A DNA stretch of 64,000 bases from Tunicatimonas pelagia (GCF_030506325.1 NZ_CP120683.1:1550001-1614000); one strand, 5' to 3'; shown: positions 42,430-51,960, counted from the first letter of the stretch. Notes: generated from the letters alone by a model not told the origin. Numbers and translations: made by a program.

Positions 42430-43587
42430 ATGAGAGCACTATTTTTAATCTGGCTCTTGGGTTTAGCTGCTTGCCAAAGCAACCCTACTCAACAACAAAA
42501 AACTACTGAAACTATGCCTACCTCTTCTATCTCGAAAAAGTCGTTTGGTACTACCGAGAGTGGTGCCACAGTTGATCTTTACACTTTAACCAATGGAGAC
42601 ACTGAAGTAGACATTACCAACTACGGCGGAATTATCACCGCCTGGCGAGTGCCCGATGCCCAAGGTACCGTAGCGGATGTAGTACTTGGCTACAGCGATA
42701 TGGAGGGCTACCGAACTGAACCTTCTTACTTCGGAGCACTGATAGGCCGCTACGGTAATCGTATTGCCAACGGTAAGTTTACGCTAGACGGCGAAACGTA
42801 CTCTCTGGCTACCAACAATGGCCCCAACCATTTACACGGAGGTATTAAAGGCTTCGATAAAGTAGTGTGGCAAGCCGATACCGCTACTTCCGACGAGAGC
42901 CCTCAACTTATTTTGCGTTACACTAGCCCTGATGGAGAAGAAGGCTACCCCGGCACCCTAGATACCCAAGTAACTTACACCCTGCAAACCGATAACACCC
43001 TGCGGATTGATTACGAAGCCACAACTGATAAACCCACCGTCGTCAATCTGACAAATCACTCCTACTTCAATCTGTCGGGCGATCCAGCCACTACCATTTT
43101 AGATCACGAGCTGATGATTAGTGCCGACCGCTACGTACCGATTAGTGAGGCTCTAATTCCTACTGGCGAGCTAGAGCCGGTGGATGGGACACCCTTTGAC
43201 TTTACTCAGCCCACCGTCATTGGGAACCGTATTGATGCCGATCATCCGCAAATAAAAAATGGACTAGGGTACGATCACTGCTGGGTACTGAATAACGCGA
43301 ACGATGGCCCCACTCGGGCCGCCACTGTATTTGACCCCAAGTCCAAACGCTTTCTGGAAGTATTTACCACAGAACCCGGTATCCAGTTTTATTCCGGCAA
43401 TTTCCTGGATGGTGCTGCCGTCGGAAAAGGTGGTGTTAGCTACGAAAAACGATCTGCTCTTTGCCTGGAAACCGAGCACTTTCCCGACTCGCCCAATCAA
43501 CCTGATTTCCCCTCGGTAGTACTGCGCCCGGGCGAAACTTACCGTACTACTACTGCCTACAAGTTTTCGGTGAAAGAAGGAGTTTAG
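42430..43587 (+). CDS. galM: Aldose 1-epimerase (mutarotase), lipoprotein form
   Basis: A 385-residue protein with a lipobox (LLGLAAC, Cys15), so it is exported and lipidated rather than cytoplasmic. Family motifs: LGYSDMEGYRTEPSYFGALI, GRYGNRIANGKFTLDG, NGPNHLHGGIKGFDKVVW, VVNLTNHSYFNLSGD with the catalytic His, PGIQFYSGNFLDG, and LCLETEHFPDSPNQPDFPS with the catalytic Glu. It equilibrates sugar anomers such as galactose, glucose or xylose released outside the cell. It fits with the nearby GH43, GH92 and esterase genes. Confidence 0.93.
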   Translation: MRALFLIWLLGLAACQSNPTQQQKTTETMPTSSISKKSFGTTESGATVDLYTLTNGDTEVDITNYGGIITAWRVPDAQGTVADVVLGYSDMEGYRTEPSYFGALIGRYGNRIANGKFTLDGETYSLATNNGPNHLHGGIKGFDKVVWQADTATSDESPQLILRYTSPDGEEGYPGTLDTQVTYTLQTDNTLRIDYEATTDKPTVVNLTNHSYFNLSGDPATTILDHELMISADRYVPISEALIPTGELEPVDGTPFDFTQPTVIGNRIDADHPQIKNGLGYDHCWVLNNANDGPTRAATVFDPKSKRFLEVFTTEPGIQFYSGNFLDGAAVGKGGVSYEKRSALCLETEHFPDSPNQPDFPSVVLRPGETYRTTTAYKFSVKEGV

Positions 43588-43685
43588 GTGGATCGCTGTT
43601 TATCAAAATCAGGTATTATCTTTCAAACAATTAGTGTTATAGACCGTACAATAACGCAAACAGCCAACCATTCACCACCTACGGT

Positions 43686-44837
43686 ATGAGCACCAACAGC
43701 GCCGCTGAGATTATTCGAGTTAGAAAACAAGAAATTCTTGATCGATGGATTGGCCGGGTACTAAATCAAATACCCGATGCGCGAAAAAGAACCCTTCCTA
43801 TTATCAGAAACAGTGTCCCTGATTTGTTAGATGCGTTGGCTGATGCCTTAGCTTCGGACGATAATCGTGATATTGTTTACGAAAGCGACCGCCACGGCCA
43901 AGAGCGAGCCAATTATACCGAATACACCGTTGACCAGATTATACGAGAATATCGTTTGCTGAAGGAAACCATTTTTGCCGTTACTGACGAAGAGGAAGGG
44001 CGATTAGAAGCTCGGGAGCGCGATGGTATTATGTACGCCATTGATCAAGCGGTGGAGCAGGCTTCATCCGTGTTCTCCCGTATTCATATTGAAAAGAATC
44101 AGCAGGCTATTGAAAAAGCGGAAGAACTCATTAACGAACTGGAAGAGCGAGATGATTTACGCGACCAGTTTATTGCTACCCTCTCACACGATATTCGCAC
44201 TCCTTTGGGTAATACTAAACAACTGGTAGAGCTTCTGGAAAAAAGATTGGCCTCCCCGGCAGACTCATTCATTTCAAAGGCTTTGCAAGGAATAAAACTG
44301 AGTGCCGAGCAAGGAAACAATCTGATTAACACGTTAATGGATGTCAATCTTATTCAATCCGGTAATCCGATACCACTCCAAAAAGTTGAAAGCGATTTAC
44401 TCCAGGAGGTGAAAAATTCTCTTCAAGGACTAAAGCCCGCTACGCGTAATCTGATTAAGATCGAAAGCTCTCAAGAACAGATAGTAGGTTACTGGGATGC
44501 CCCCACGCTAAGTCGGGCAATTAATAACTTAATTTCTAACGCAGTTAAATATGGTTCTCAGGGCGGGGTGGTCACTTTATCGTTTAATCAAACCGAACAA
44601 AAAACCGTAGTTCAGGTTCACAACCTAGGAAATCCAATACCCCTCGAAAAACTAGACAAACTGTTCGATCTTTACTACCGCACCGAAGACATAAACGCCC
44701 AAGGATGGGGGTTGGGCCTTACCTTAGTAAAAGGTATTATAGAGATGCATAACGGTAGTGTAGAGGTTGATAGTGATGCCAATCGGGGTACTACTTTTTC
44801 GCTATATATTCCGAGCACCAGCAATTCGGCTACGTGA
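43686..44837 (+). CDS. Cytoplasmic sensor histidine kinase with RsbRD-like N-terminal domain
   Basis: A 383-residue soluble protein with no membrane helix. The N-terminal region (about 5-135) looks like the RsbRD N-terminal domain (HGQERANYTEYTVDQIIREY). A dimerisation helix carries the phospho-acceptor His168 in LSHDIRTPLG. The ATPase domain is intact: N box AINNLISNAVKYG, then VQVHNLGNPIP and WGLGLTLVKGIIEMHNG. There is no response regulator next to it. The PAS-type kinase-like gene follows 72 bases later on the same strand, and the two may work together. Confidence 0.9.
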   Translation: MSTNSAAEIIRVRKQEILDRWIGRVLNQIPDARKRTLPIIRNSVPDLLDALADALASDDNRDIVYESDRHGQERANYTEYTVDQIIREYRLLKETIFAVTDEEEGRLEARERDGIMYAIDQAVEQASSVFSRIHIEKNQQAIEKAEELINELEERDDLRDQFIATLSHDIRTPLGNTKQLVELLEKRLASPADSFISKALQGIKLSAEQGNNLINTLMDVNLIQSGNPIPLQKVESDLLQEVKNSLQGLKPATRNLIKIESSQEQIVGYWDAPTLSRAINNLISNAVKYGSQGGVVTLSFNQTEQKTVVQVHNLGNPIPLEKLDKLFDLYYRTEDINAQGWGLGLTLVKGIIEMHNGSVEVDSDANRGTTFSLYIPSTSNSAT

Positions 44838-44909
44838 TAGACTCTTGGCAGCGTGGCGCGCTCAGGTAGGCTACATCATGCTGATTTACTTTCTATTTGA
44901 TCCCTTTTT

Positions 44910-46004
44910 ATGGAAAACCTGTACGAAAAGATCGTTAACACCATTCCGGTCTTTTTCTTTCTTTGGAGTCGCGACCAGAAGGAAACTATTTTTATTAGTG
45001 AGCAATTTTATGACGAGAAGTCTAACGACTATTACGCTCCCGAAGAAGCTCGGGAAGACCTTCGCCAGTATATTCACCCCGAAAGTCAGCAAGATTACGA
45101 CCAGTTTTTTGCCAACCTCTCTCAAGAAAACGATTACAATGATGAAATTGAGGTGCGGGCTGGTGATAGTTTGCCGAATATTACCTGGGTAAAAATCAGC
45201 ACTTTTCCGGTTATTGAGCAGGAGAACGAGATAAAGTATATTGCCGGACACATTAGCGATGTATCAAATTCTATAGAGAGCAGCCGATTGTTGCAAGAAC
45301 AGGTAGAAAGCTTAGATACAGTCACCTTTATGCTGGCTCACGAACTTTCGGCACCTATTACTAATATTATGGGGCTATCCGAACTGCTGAAGTCAAAAGC
45401 TGCCGGAGCGGGGCTAGATCAGCACCTTCATCTTTACGACACAATCTACAACTTTGGGGGCGAAATACTAACGTTAGCTCACGGATTGGTTAATCTACTG
45501 CACCTTCAATCCAGCAAAGTGCAGTTTACATTGGAGGAAACCCAGCTAAAGCCTTTCGTTGAAAAACGACTACATAACTTCTACCTGAAGCCCAATACCC
45601 GAAAAACTGAGCTATCGTACTCAGATATTGATGAAAGCATAATCGTTCAGGTTGAGCCTGTCAATTTTGCTAAGGCTATCGAAGAATCACTGGTATATCT
45701 TATCAAGCATATTGAACTAAACAGCCAAATATCTATTACAACCCCTCCTTCCTACAATCCAAACCAAGTTACAATTTGTATTACTTCTACTGGGGTTAAG
45801 TTGTCCAAAGAATCGGTAGAACGGGTACTCGACCGCTCGTCCCGCTTAGGAATGCTCGATGTAACTGGGCTAAAAATACGGGGGATGCTCGAACTGGTGA
45901 TTGCCAAAGAGGTTTGTGAGTTGCATCAGGGAAGGCTAGAGATGATAGATAGAGACGGAGAACAGGGTCTGATGATTACGCTACCTCGCAACCCTACTCT
46001 CTAA
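44910..46004 (+). CDS. PAS-domain histidine kinase-like protein with degenerate ATP-binding domain
   Basis: A 364-residue soluble protein. A PAS-like domain (about 5-120, FLWSRDQKETIFISEQFYD, closing KYIAGHISDVSN) is followed by a dimerisation region with His144 in MLAHELSAPITNIMGL. The ATPase region is unusual: the N-box Asn residues are replaced (FAKAIEESLVYLI), the G1 Asp is absent (CITSTGVKLS), and the G2 glycines are mostly lost (GLKIRGMLELVIAKEVC). It may still accept phosphate on His144 but is unlikely to bind ATP well. Next to an intact kinase, this suggests a regulator or phosphotransfer partner. Confidence 0.85.
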   Translation: MENLYEKIVNTIPVFFFLWSRDQKETIFISEQFYDEKSNDYYAPEEAREDLRQYIHPESQQDYDQFFANLSQENDYNDEIEVRAGDSLPNITWVKISTFPVIEQENEIKYIAGHISDVSNSIESSRLLQEQVESLDTVTFMLAHELSAPITNIMGLSELLKSKAAGAGLDQHLHLYDTIYNFGGEILTLAHGLVNLLHLQSSKVQFTLEETQLKPFVEKRLHNFYLKPNTRKTELSYSDIDESIIVQVEPVNFAKAIEESLVYLIKHIELNSQISITTPPSYNPNQVTICITSTGVKLSKESVERVLDRSSRLGMLDVTGLKIRGMLELVIAKEVCELHQGRLEMIDRDGEQGLMITLPRNPTL

Positions 46005-46171
46005 CCTTAATTCTCTCTTGTAAGGATAAAAGCGTAGTTTCAAAATTAGCAACCAGTTTCACTCGCTAAACTTTTTTCCAGAATGATGGCAACGTAGATA
46101 AGATAGCCTCGTTAGGCCTCTCTCTTAAAATGTTATACCTTCGTGCCCTACCTTACCTATTTGCTGACCTA

Positions 46172-48484
46172 ATGGCTAATTCTAATACACGTAGCTACTG
46201 GCTACTTTGGCTAGTATCACTCACCCTTGTTACCCACTCTTTTGCCCAACCAACTCCATTAACCAACTACGTGAATCCGCTGATGGGCACTGATTCGGAA
46301 TTCTCGCTGTCCAACGGAAATACCTATCCGGCTATTGCCCGTCCTTGGGGTATGAATTTCTGGTCACCCCAAACCGCTCCGAATGGTGATGGCTGGATGT
46401 ACGCCTACGATGCCAACAAAATCCGAGGGATCAAGCAAACGCATCAACCCAGCCCCTGGCTAAACGATTACGCCGCTTTTTCCCTCTTTGCCATGACGGG
46501 TACTCCGGTGTTCGACGAAGAAAAGCGGGCTTCCTGGTTTTCGCACAAAGCCGAAACCGCTAAGCCCCATTACTATCAGGTATATCTGGCCGATTATAAC
46601 GTAAATACCGAAGTAACGCCTACCGAACGAGCTGCCTTTTTTCGCTTTACTTTTCCTAAAACCGATTCAGCATTTATTTTACTAGATGCTTACAACAAAG
46701 GCTCACAGGTGCAAATTCTTCCTGAAGAACGTAAGATTGTAGGCTACTGCCGTAACAACCATGGTGGGGTACCTGATAACTTTCATAACTACTTTGTATT
46801 GGAGTTTGACCACGATTTTACCGTGACCTACACCTGGCAAGACTCGGTGATGCGGGAAGGTACGGAAGCTACGGGTAACCATACGGGAGCACTGATTGGT
46901 TTCTCAACTGCTAAGGGTGAAGTAGTACAGGTAAAGGTTGCCTCCTCTTTCATTAGCTCCGAACAAGCCCAGCTTAACCTAAATCGGGAGATTGGTGACC
47001 GCACCTTCGATGAAGTGCGTAGCGAGAGCCAGCAAGTTTGGGAGAATGAATTAGGCAAAGTACAGATAGAAGGTGGTACCGACGACCAGCGTAAAACTTT
47101 TTACTCTTGTCTCTACCGCACCTTGCTGTTTCCTCGCCCACTGCACGAAATTACTGCCGAGCAGGATACGGTACACTACAGTCCCTACAATGGTGAAGTG
47201 CTACCGGGCTATTTGTATACTGACAATGGTTTCTGGGATACCTTCCGAGCGGTATTTCCCTTCTTTTCCTTGATGTACCCGGAGCTAGATGCTAAGGTTA
47301 TGCAGGGTTTGGTGAACACCTACAAAGAAAGTGGCTGGCTACCCGAGTGGGCGAGTCCGGGGCACCGCAGCGTAATGATCGGTTCTAATTCGGCCTCACT
47401 GATTGCTGATGCTTACCTCAAAGGAATTCGCGGTTACGATATCGAAACGCTGTACGAAGCGATTATTAAAAACACTACCGGAGTTGGCCCGGTAAAATCG
47501 GTAGGACGCTACGGTTACGAATATTACAATGAGTTAGGCTATGTGCCTTACGATGTGGACATTAACGAAAATGCGGCTCGCTCACTAGAGTACGCCTACG
47601 CTGACTACTGCATTGCCGAATTAGCCGAAGTCCTCGGCAAGCCAGAAAGTGAAGTAAATCTGTATCGCCAACGAGCGCAGAACTACCGTGAATTGTTTGA
47701 CGATGAAACCAAGCTAATGCGAGGCAAACTGGAAAACGGAGAGTTTCAGTCACCCTTCAACCCCTTTAAGTGGGGCGATGCTTTTACCGAAGGCAATAGC
47801 TGGCACTACACCTGGTCAGTCTTTCAGGATATACACGGCTTAGCCGAGCTGATGGGTGGCCAAGAATCTTTCGCAGCCATGCTAGATTCGGTTTTCGTGA
47901 TGCCCCCGGTCTACGATGATTCCTACTACGGCTTCACTATTCACGAGATTCGGGAGATGCAGATTGTGAACACCGGGCAGTACGCCCACGGCAACCAACC
48001 CATCCAGCACATGCCTTATCTCTACGCTTACGCAGCTCAGCCCTGGAAAACCCAGCAACACGTCCGCATGATTATGGACAAGCTCTACACTCCGCAAGCC
48101 GATGGCTATTGCGGCGACGAAGATAACGGACAAACCTCCGCTTGGTACGTATTTTCCGCATTGGGAATCTACCCGGTTTGCCCCGGAAGTAATCAATATG
48201 TGCTCGGCAGCCCGCTGTTTGAAAAGGTTACGTTACAATTGCCCAACGGTAACACTTGGATTATTTCCGCTGAAGATAATCAAGCCAATACTCCCTACAT
48301 TCAGGAAGCCGAGCTAAACGGACAAACCTACATCAAAAACTATCTCACGCACGAAGCTATTCTGCAAGGTGGAACCCTAGAGCTAACCATGAGCGATACG
48401 CCTAACCGATCCCGAGGCACTCAACCCGAAGATGCTCCTTACTCTATGTCTACTGACTCTGAATTATCTACAGGTAAAAATTAG
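46172..48484 (+). CDS. Secreted GH92 alpha-mannosidase
   Basis: About 770 residues from the ATG at 46172, chosen because it gives a standard signal peptide (LLWLVSLTLVTHSFAQ); an in-frame ATG at 46130 would add 14 residues. GH92 hallmarks: VNPLMGTDSEFSLSNGNTYP and ARPWGMNFWSPQT in the N-terminal sheet, YTDNGFWDTFRAVFPFFS, GNSWHYTWSVFQDIHGLAEL, and DEDNGQTSAWYVFSALGIYP. The family is calcium-dependent and removes alpha-linked mannose from N-glycans or mannans by an inverting mechanism. It follows the sensor kinase genes and precedes the secreted esterase. Confidence 0.95.
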   Translation: MANSNTRSYWLLWLVSLTLVTHSFAQPTPLTNYVNPLMGTDSEFSLSNGNTYPAIARPWGMNFWSPQTAPNGDGWMYAYDANKIRGIKQTHQPSPWLNDYAAFSLFAMTGTPVFDEEKRASWFSHKAETAKPHYYQVYLADYNVNTEVTPTERAAFFRFTFPKTDSAFILLDAYNKGSQVQILPEERKIVGYCRNNHGGVPDNFHNYFVLEFDHDFTVTYTWQDSVMREGTEATGNHTGALIGFSTAKGEVVQVKVASSFISSEQAQLNLNREIGDRTFDEVRSESQQVWENELGKVQIEGGTDDQRKTFYSCLYRTLLFPRPLHEITAEQDTVHYSPYNGEVLPGYLYTDNGFWDTFRAVFPFFSLMYPELDAKVMQGLVNTYKESGWLPEWASPGHRSVMIGSNSASLIADAYLKGIRGYDIETLYEAIIKNTTGVGPVKSVGRYGYEYYNELGYVPYDVDINENAARSLEYAYADYCIAELAEVLGKPESEVNLYRQRAQNYRELFDDETKLMRGKLENGEFQSPFNPFKWGDAFTEGNSWHYTWSVFQDIHGLAELMGGQESFAAMLDSVFVMPPVYDDSYYGFTIHEIREMQIVNTGQYAHGNQPIQHMPYLYAYAAQPWKTQQHVRMIMDKLYTPQADGYCGDEDNGQTSAWYVFSALGIYPVCPGSNQYVLGSPLFEKVTLQLPNGNTWIISAEDNQANTPYIQEAELNGQTYIKNYLTHEAILQGGTLELTMSDTPNRSRGTQPEDAPYSMSTDSELSTGKN

Positions 48485-48853
48485 CATCTTTTCCCTGTCT
48501 AATTTCGCATCACCGGACAAGTGATAGCACATTCCGGTGTTTCTTGCTTAGTAGCCCAGTATTATTCTCCTTTAAGGTTACCCTGTATGAGGTGGTTCAA
48601 TAAATCCAGACAAATTTTTAAGAACGAACGCACACTACATCCGGGTTTATTAACACATCTCAGTATGCTAGCGGAGTTGGCTAAGCTGGAGGAAGCACTG
48701 TCTACGGTGACTGACACTTTATCGGAGTAGTTACATTAGTGCCGGATGAGGCTCTGCGCCCGGCGAATTCCGGCATCTCCCCTTTAAAATGAAGGAGCCC
48801 CCGGCATTTGCTATCGCTCAGCTGGGAAGAACGTATTGGATTATTTCTTCTTA
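48485..48853. other. Intergenic region between GH92 and esterase genes
   Basis: About 369 bases between convergent genes. A weak ORF (48587-48730) is listed separately. From about 48740 there is a GC-rich stretch with repeated CCGG-containing words (GCCGGATGAGG, GCCCGGCG, CCGGCATC) and C-run/G-run words like those at 9.0 and 25.1 kb. I see no RNA gene or transposase remnant. Confidence 0.4.
48587..48730 (+). CDS. Doubtful small ORF
   Basis: A 47-residue ORF (MRWFNKSRQIFKNERTLHPG and onwards), helical, with an LAELAKLEEALSTVTDTLSE tail. It is in a convergent gap, with no clear upstream partner. An upstream GTG in the same frame at 48521 is not convincing as a start. The only support is an amphipathic C-terminal helix. 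It may be a gene remnant or chance ORF. Confidence 0.2.
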   Translation: MRWFNKSRQIFKNERTLHPGLLTHLSMLAELAKLEEALSTVTDTLSE

Positions 48854-50578
48854 TCAATAACGCCAGCTAGTCAAATCAGCACCGGAAGGGGCGCTCTCTT
48901 TGATTCGGTCGAGGATTTTGGGGACATACATGGTGTTGTATCGGAGGCGGGAGATGGCGTTAGGCTGTTCGGGGTCGCCATTCCAGCAGTGTTCGGCACC
49001 GTCGCCGTAGGCTACTTCACCATCGTAGTGGGGGTTTTCGGTGTTTACCAGAAACTCTTCCATCAGCATCACGGCATTGTTGAGATAATAATTATCCATA
49101 TCTCCGCAGTAGATGTGAATCTTTCCTTGCAATTCGGGGCCGAGTTTGCTCCAGTCTCGTTCCAGAATGTGGCGCAGATCGTAATTCTCCCGCCAGTAAG
49201 CCGCTACGGTGGGGTCAATGGTGCCGGTCTTTTTATTCCAAATGGGCTTAGGATAACCATTCTCACTCGCCGGGGAATACACCGCCTGCCAAATGTCCCA
49301 CTGCTGTCCTGAACGACTGTTGGTTCCCAACGCCAGTTCGCGGTGGTTCATATCTTCCAGTGTAGAGCTTACGTGTCCCAAGTAATCTCGCTTACCAGGG
49401 CGAGGGGTCTTTTTGTATTTGCTGGGTAGATAGTAGGCGTTGGTATCCTGATAAATATCCACTACCGTATATGCTCTAAAGTCAATCGGATCAGGACAGG
49501 CCGCAAAACAGCCGTTATATTCTTCAGGATACAGTACTTGAGCGGCTAAGGCTTCCCACCCGCCGGTAGAACCGCCGTACAGAAAACGCGCCCAGCCCTC
49601 GCCAATTCCGCGGAACTGCTCCTCGATGTAGGGAATCAGCTCGTGCGTAATCGCATCACCGTAAGGACCGAGGTTGGCCGAGTTTACCGCATAGGAATCA
49701 TCGTAGTACGGGTTCTGGTGCTGAATCTCAATAATAATCATCCGAGGGAAATCTGGCTCCGTCCAGGTCTGATAAAAATTATGAGCTTCCTGCTGCTGAA
49801 TGCGGTTGTAACCTTCCATCTGAAAACGCTCGCTATAGTCCGGCACCAAATCCGGGTCAGGTGGGTCTTCCCGAAAACCCCGAAAGGTATAGGGGAAATG
49901 TCCGTGGAAAATACATATCGGGTACTTGGCTTCAGGATGCTCGTCAAAGCCTTCGGGCAACAGTACATTAGCTCCCAAATACATGGGTCGCCCCCAAAAC
50001 TCCGTGAGCAAATCGCTCTGCATGGTCACATGCTTGATATACTTCGTATCTTCCGGCTTCTCAATTGGTGGTATTTCCTGGTCTAGCGTGATATAGAAAG
50101 TTTCATCATTTTCAGGATCAAAGGTAATCTTCTGTGGGGTGCTATATAGGTTGCCGGGCGATCGGTTCCAGACCTGCCCTTCGCCCTGATCCATCGGTAG
50201 CTTAACGGTGTGGCCACTTGCCAGATTGAAAGTTTCATACTTATGTAACAGAGCTTGCACGTAGTATTCCCCCGCCGGAATATTCGCCATACTTTCTAGC
50301 GGATAGCCAAAGACTGTATCACTAAAATAGGTCTCTTTACCCGGTTTTAATTCGTTGACATCAATTCCGTATGCCAACTGAGTATTCGGTCCATCATTCA
50401 CCTGAAAGCGGGGCTCATCTTCGGTGTTATCTGATATTAAAAGTAGTAACCGTCCGTCGAGTGGTTCTTCGCTGAGAGATTCAGAGAATGAGACGGCAAA
50501 TCGCCCTTCATCGCCACAAGAAGAAAGAAAGAAAAGCAAAGCGATGCATACACTGAGGTGGGTTAAGGAATACTTCAT
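48854..50578 (-). CDS. Secreted lipoprotein esterase (alpha/beta hydrolase, PF00756-like)
   Basis: A 574-residue lipoprotein (FFLSSC, Cys21, followed by GDEG, acidic enough for surface export). An N-terminal beta-rich region (about 25-180, FAVSFSESLSEEPLDGRLLL) precedes an alpha/beta hydrolase domain. The nucleophile elbow is GGSTGGWEAL (Ser near residue 336), and the likely catalytic His is in GAEHCWNGD. Related Bacteroidota enzymes are annotated as putative esterases and often accompany glycan-degrading genes. It may deacylate decorated polysaccharides together with GH43 and GH92; this is inference. Confidence 0.8.
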   Translation of the reverse strand: MKYSLTHLSVCIALLFFLSSCGDEGRFAVSFSESLSEEPLDGRLLLLISDNTEDEPRFQVNDGPNTQLAYGIDVNELKPGKETYFSDTVFGYPLESMANIPAGEYYVQALLHKYETFNLASGHTVKLPMDQGEGQVWNRSPGNLYSTPQKITFDPENDETFYITLDQEIPPIEKPEDTKYIKHVTMQSDLLTEFWGRPMYLGANVLLPEGFDEHPEAKYPICIFHGHFPYTFRGFREDPPDPDLVPDYSERFQMEGYNRIQQQEAHNFYQTWTEPDFPRMIIIEIQHQNPYYDDSYAVNSANLGPYGDAITHELIPYIEEQFRGIGEGWARFLYGGSTGGWEALAAQVLYPEEYNGCFAACPDPIDFRAYTVVDIYQDTNAYYLPSKYKKTPRPGKRDYLGHVSSTLEDMNHRELALGTNSRSGQQWDIWQAVYSPASENGYPKPIWNKKTGTIDPTVAAYWRENYDLRHILERDWSKLGPELQGKIHIYCGDMDNYYLNNAVMLMEEFLVNTENPHYDGEVAYGDGAEHCWNGDPEQPNAISRLRYNTMYVPKILDRIKESAPSGADLTSWRY

Positions 50579-50712
50579 AAAATAGGTAGTGATTGTAGAT
50601 AGTGCGACATTGCATACTTAAAGACGCCAGAATTAATGAGCTATGTTACGCTATTTTTCTCACAAACTCGAGGGTTAGTAAGCAAAAACCATCTTTTTAA
50701 ACCAGTTGTAGA

Positions 50713-51189
50713 CTAACTGGGCAGGACTTCTTGCCAGCGATTGGTTTCGGCAAAGGTTTTAATCGCCTCGTTGCGGGTAAACAATAGCTCAGTTAGGTGT
50801 TTTTTCAGTACAGTAGCGTTTGCCAAACGACCGAGTACTCCTAGCGGAGAAACAAAGCGAAACTTATCGATCATCAGCGTACCTTCGTTTAGCTCTTCAA
50901 AGTAATGCTGATGCGCCATTGATTGAAATGGTCCCGACACCATTTCATCACAAAAATAGTAAGGCCGCTCATAATCAGTCATCCGAACAGTCATGACAAA
51001 CCATACCCCCAAGTGCTTCGCCCGCCAGGTTACTTCTTCATTGAGTTGCATCAGTCCATTGGTTCGACCACTAACCACTTCCTCTTGCGTATGTTCTACG
51101 GATTTCTTATGTAGATCAATACTAGTCGACAGATCAAAGCAGCGTTCTACCGGAGCCTGTATTTTAGTTTTGAGGGTGATTAAGGGCAT
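50713..51189 (-). CDS. SRPBCC (START-like) ligand-binding protein
   Basis: A 158-residue protein typical of the SRPBCC helix-grip fold: IQAPVERCFDLSTSIDLHK at the N-terminus, VTWRAKHLGVWFVMTVRMTD and GPFQSMAHQHYFEEL. Family members of this subset are often annotated as cell division inhibitors or cyclase-like, with no demonstrated ligand. It has no signal peptide. Its start is followed by an AT-rich inverted repeat; the next gene, Uma2, lies upstream on the same strand. Confidence 0.85.
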   Translation of the reverse strand: MPLITLKTKIQAPVERCFDLSTSIDLHKKSVEHTQEEVVSGRTNGLMQLNEEVTWRAKHLGVWFVMTVRMTDYERPYYFCDEMVSGPFQSMAHQHYFEELNEGTLMIDKFRFVSPLGVLGRLANATVLKKHLTELLFTRNEAIKTFAETNRWQEVLPS

Positions 51190-51287
51190 GAATTAATGAA
51201 TAATGACGAATGAATAGTGAGTAATGACTGACGAGCAGTGAAAAACAAAATTAATCATTACTCATCATTCATTATTCATCAGTAAGT
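51190..51287. repeat. Long imperfect palindrome of ATGA/ATTCATT words
   Basis: The left arm (about 51190-51232, GAATTAATGAATAATGACGA and onwards) pairs with the right arm (about 51251-51287, TTAATCATTACTCATCATTC and onwards) through a short A-rich loop. The right arm supplies the last codons and stop of the Uma2 gene. It is the clearest member of a family dispersed in this window. Confidence 0.65.
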
Positions 51288-51865
51288 AAGGAAAGGTCTA
51301 AAGAGAAACTGGGCAATGTATCTTCTCCAGAAAGAGTTTGATCAAAACCTTCTACTGATTCAACTGCCCGATCCGGCCTGTATACATAGGCTTTCTCTTC
51401 ATCTGGATCAATCAGCCAAGCTAATCGACAACCGTTAGTTAGCCACATCTGCATTTTCTTCTTCAAATCTTCTACATCATCCGTGTCTGATTTTAGTTCA
51501 ATAACAAATTCGGGGCACAGCGGGGCAAATTTGCGCTTTTCGGCTTCACTTAATCGGTTCCAGGCTTCGTTAGATACCCAGGCAGCGTCCGGCGAGCGGT
51601 TAGAGCCATCGGGCAATTTGAATCCGGTGGATGAATCAAAGGTTTTACCTAGCTTCGTAGCTTGATTCCAATTGGCTAATTGCCGTAAGATTTCGGTATT
51701 TAGGTACCCTAACAGTGATCCAGTAGGTGACATAATAATGATTTCTTGGTATTCATTACGTTCAATGCGTAAGTCGCGGTTATCCTGACAGAAGCGGTAG
51801 AACTCTTCGTCAGTCATCTGATGCATTTGGCGACCTCGCAGTACGAGATAATGTTCCATTTCCAT
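51272..51865 (-). CDS. Uma2 family (DUF820) restriction-endonuclease-like protein
   Basis: A 197-residue protein. Motifs of the PD-(D/E)xK-type Uma2/DUF820 family are visible: MTDEEFYRFCQDNRDLRIER at the start, GFKLPDGSNRSPDAAWVS with the catalytic-type Asp, and PEFVIELKSDTD (Glu-x-Lys). The family is abundant in cyanobacteria and in some Bacteroidota and is of uncertain biological role. The stop codon and final residues are formed by the adjacent palindromic repeat. It has no signal peptide. Confidence 0.88.
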   Translation of the reverse strand: MEMEHYLVLRGRQMHQMTDEEFYRFCQDNRDLRIERNEYQEIIIMSPTGSLLGYLNTEILRQLANWNQATKLGKTFDSSTGFKLPDGSNRSPDAAWVSNEAWNRLSEAEKRKFAPLCPEFVIELKSDTDDVEDLKKKMQMWLTNGCRLAWLIDPDEEKAYVYRPDRAVESVEGFDQTLSGEDTLPSFSLDLSLLTDE

Positions 51866-51879
51866 AGAATTCGATGGTT

Positions 51880-51960
51880 GAATTGTTAAATCATCATTAG
51901 TCCTTTGCCATCATTCATTTTCCCTTGTCCATTATCACTTTTCAATTAATAAAGTATACG
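51880..51960. repeat. AT-rich repeat arm at the end of the Uma2 upstream region
   Basis: Contains ATCATCATTAG, ATCATTCATTTTCCC and CATTATCACTTTTCAATTAA words of the same kind as the arms at 9.1 and 51.2 kb. Here I see no clear reverse-complement partner, so it may be a half element. Confidence 0.4.

Noticed and set aside
44767-45192. A 141-residue plus-strand ORF over the gap between the two kinase genes
   Set aside because: It overlaps both kinase genes out of frame, is low in coherent structure, and the kinases explain the coding signal.
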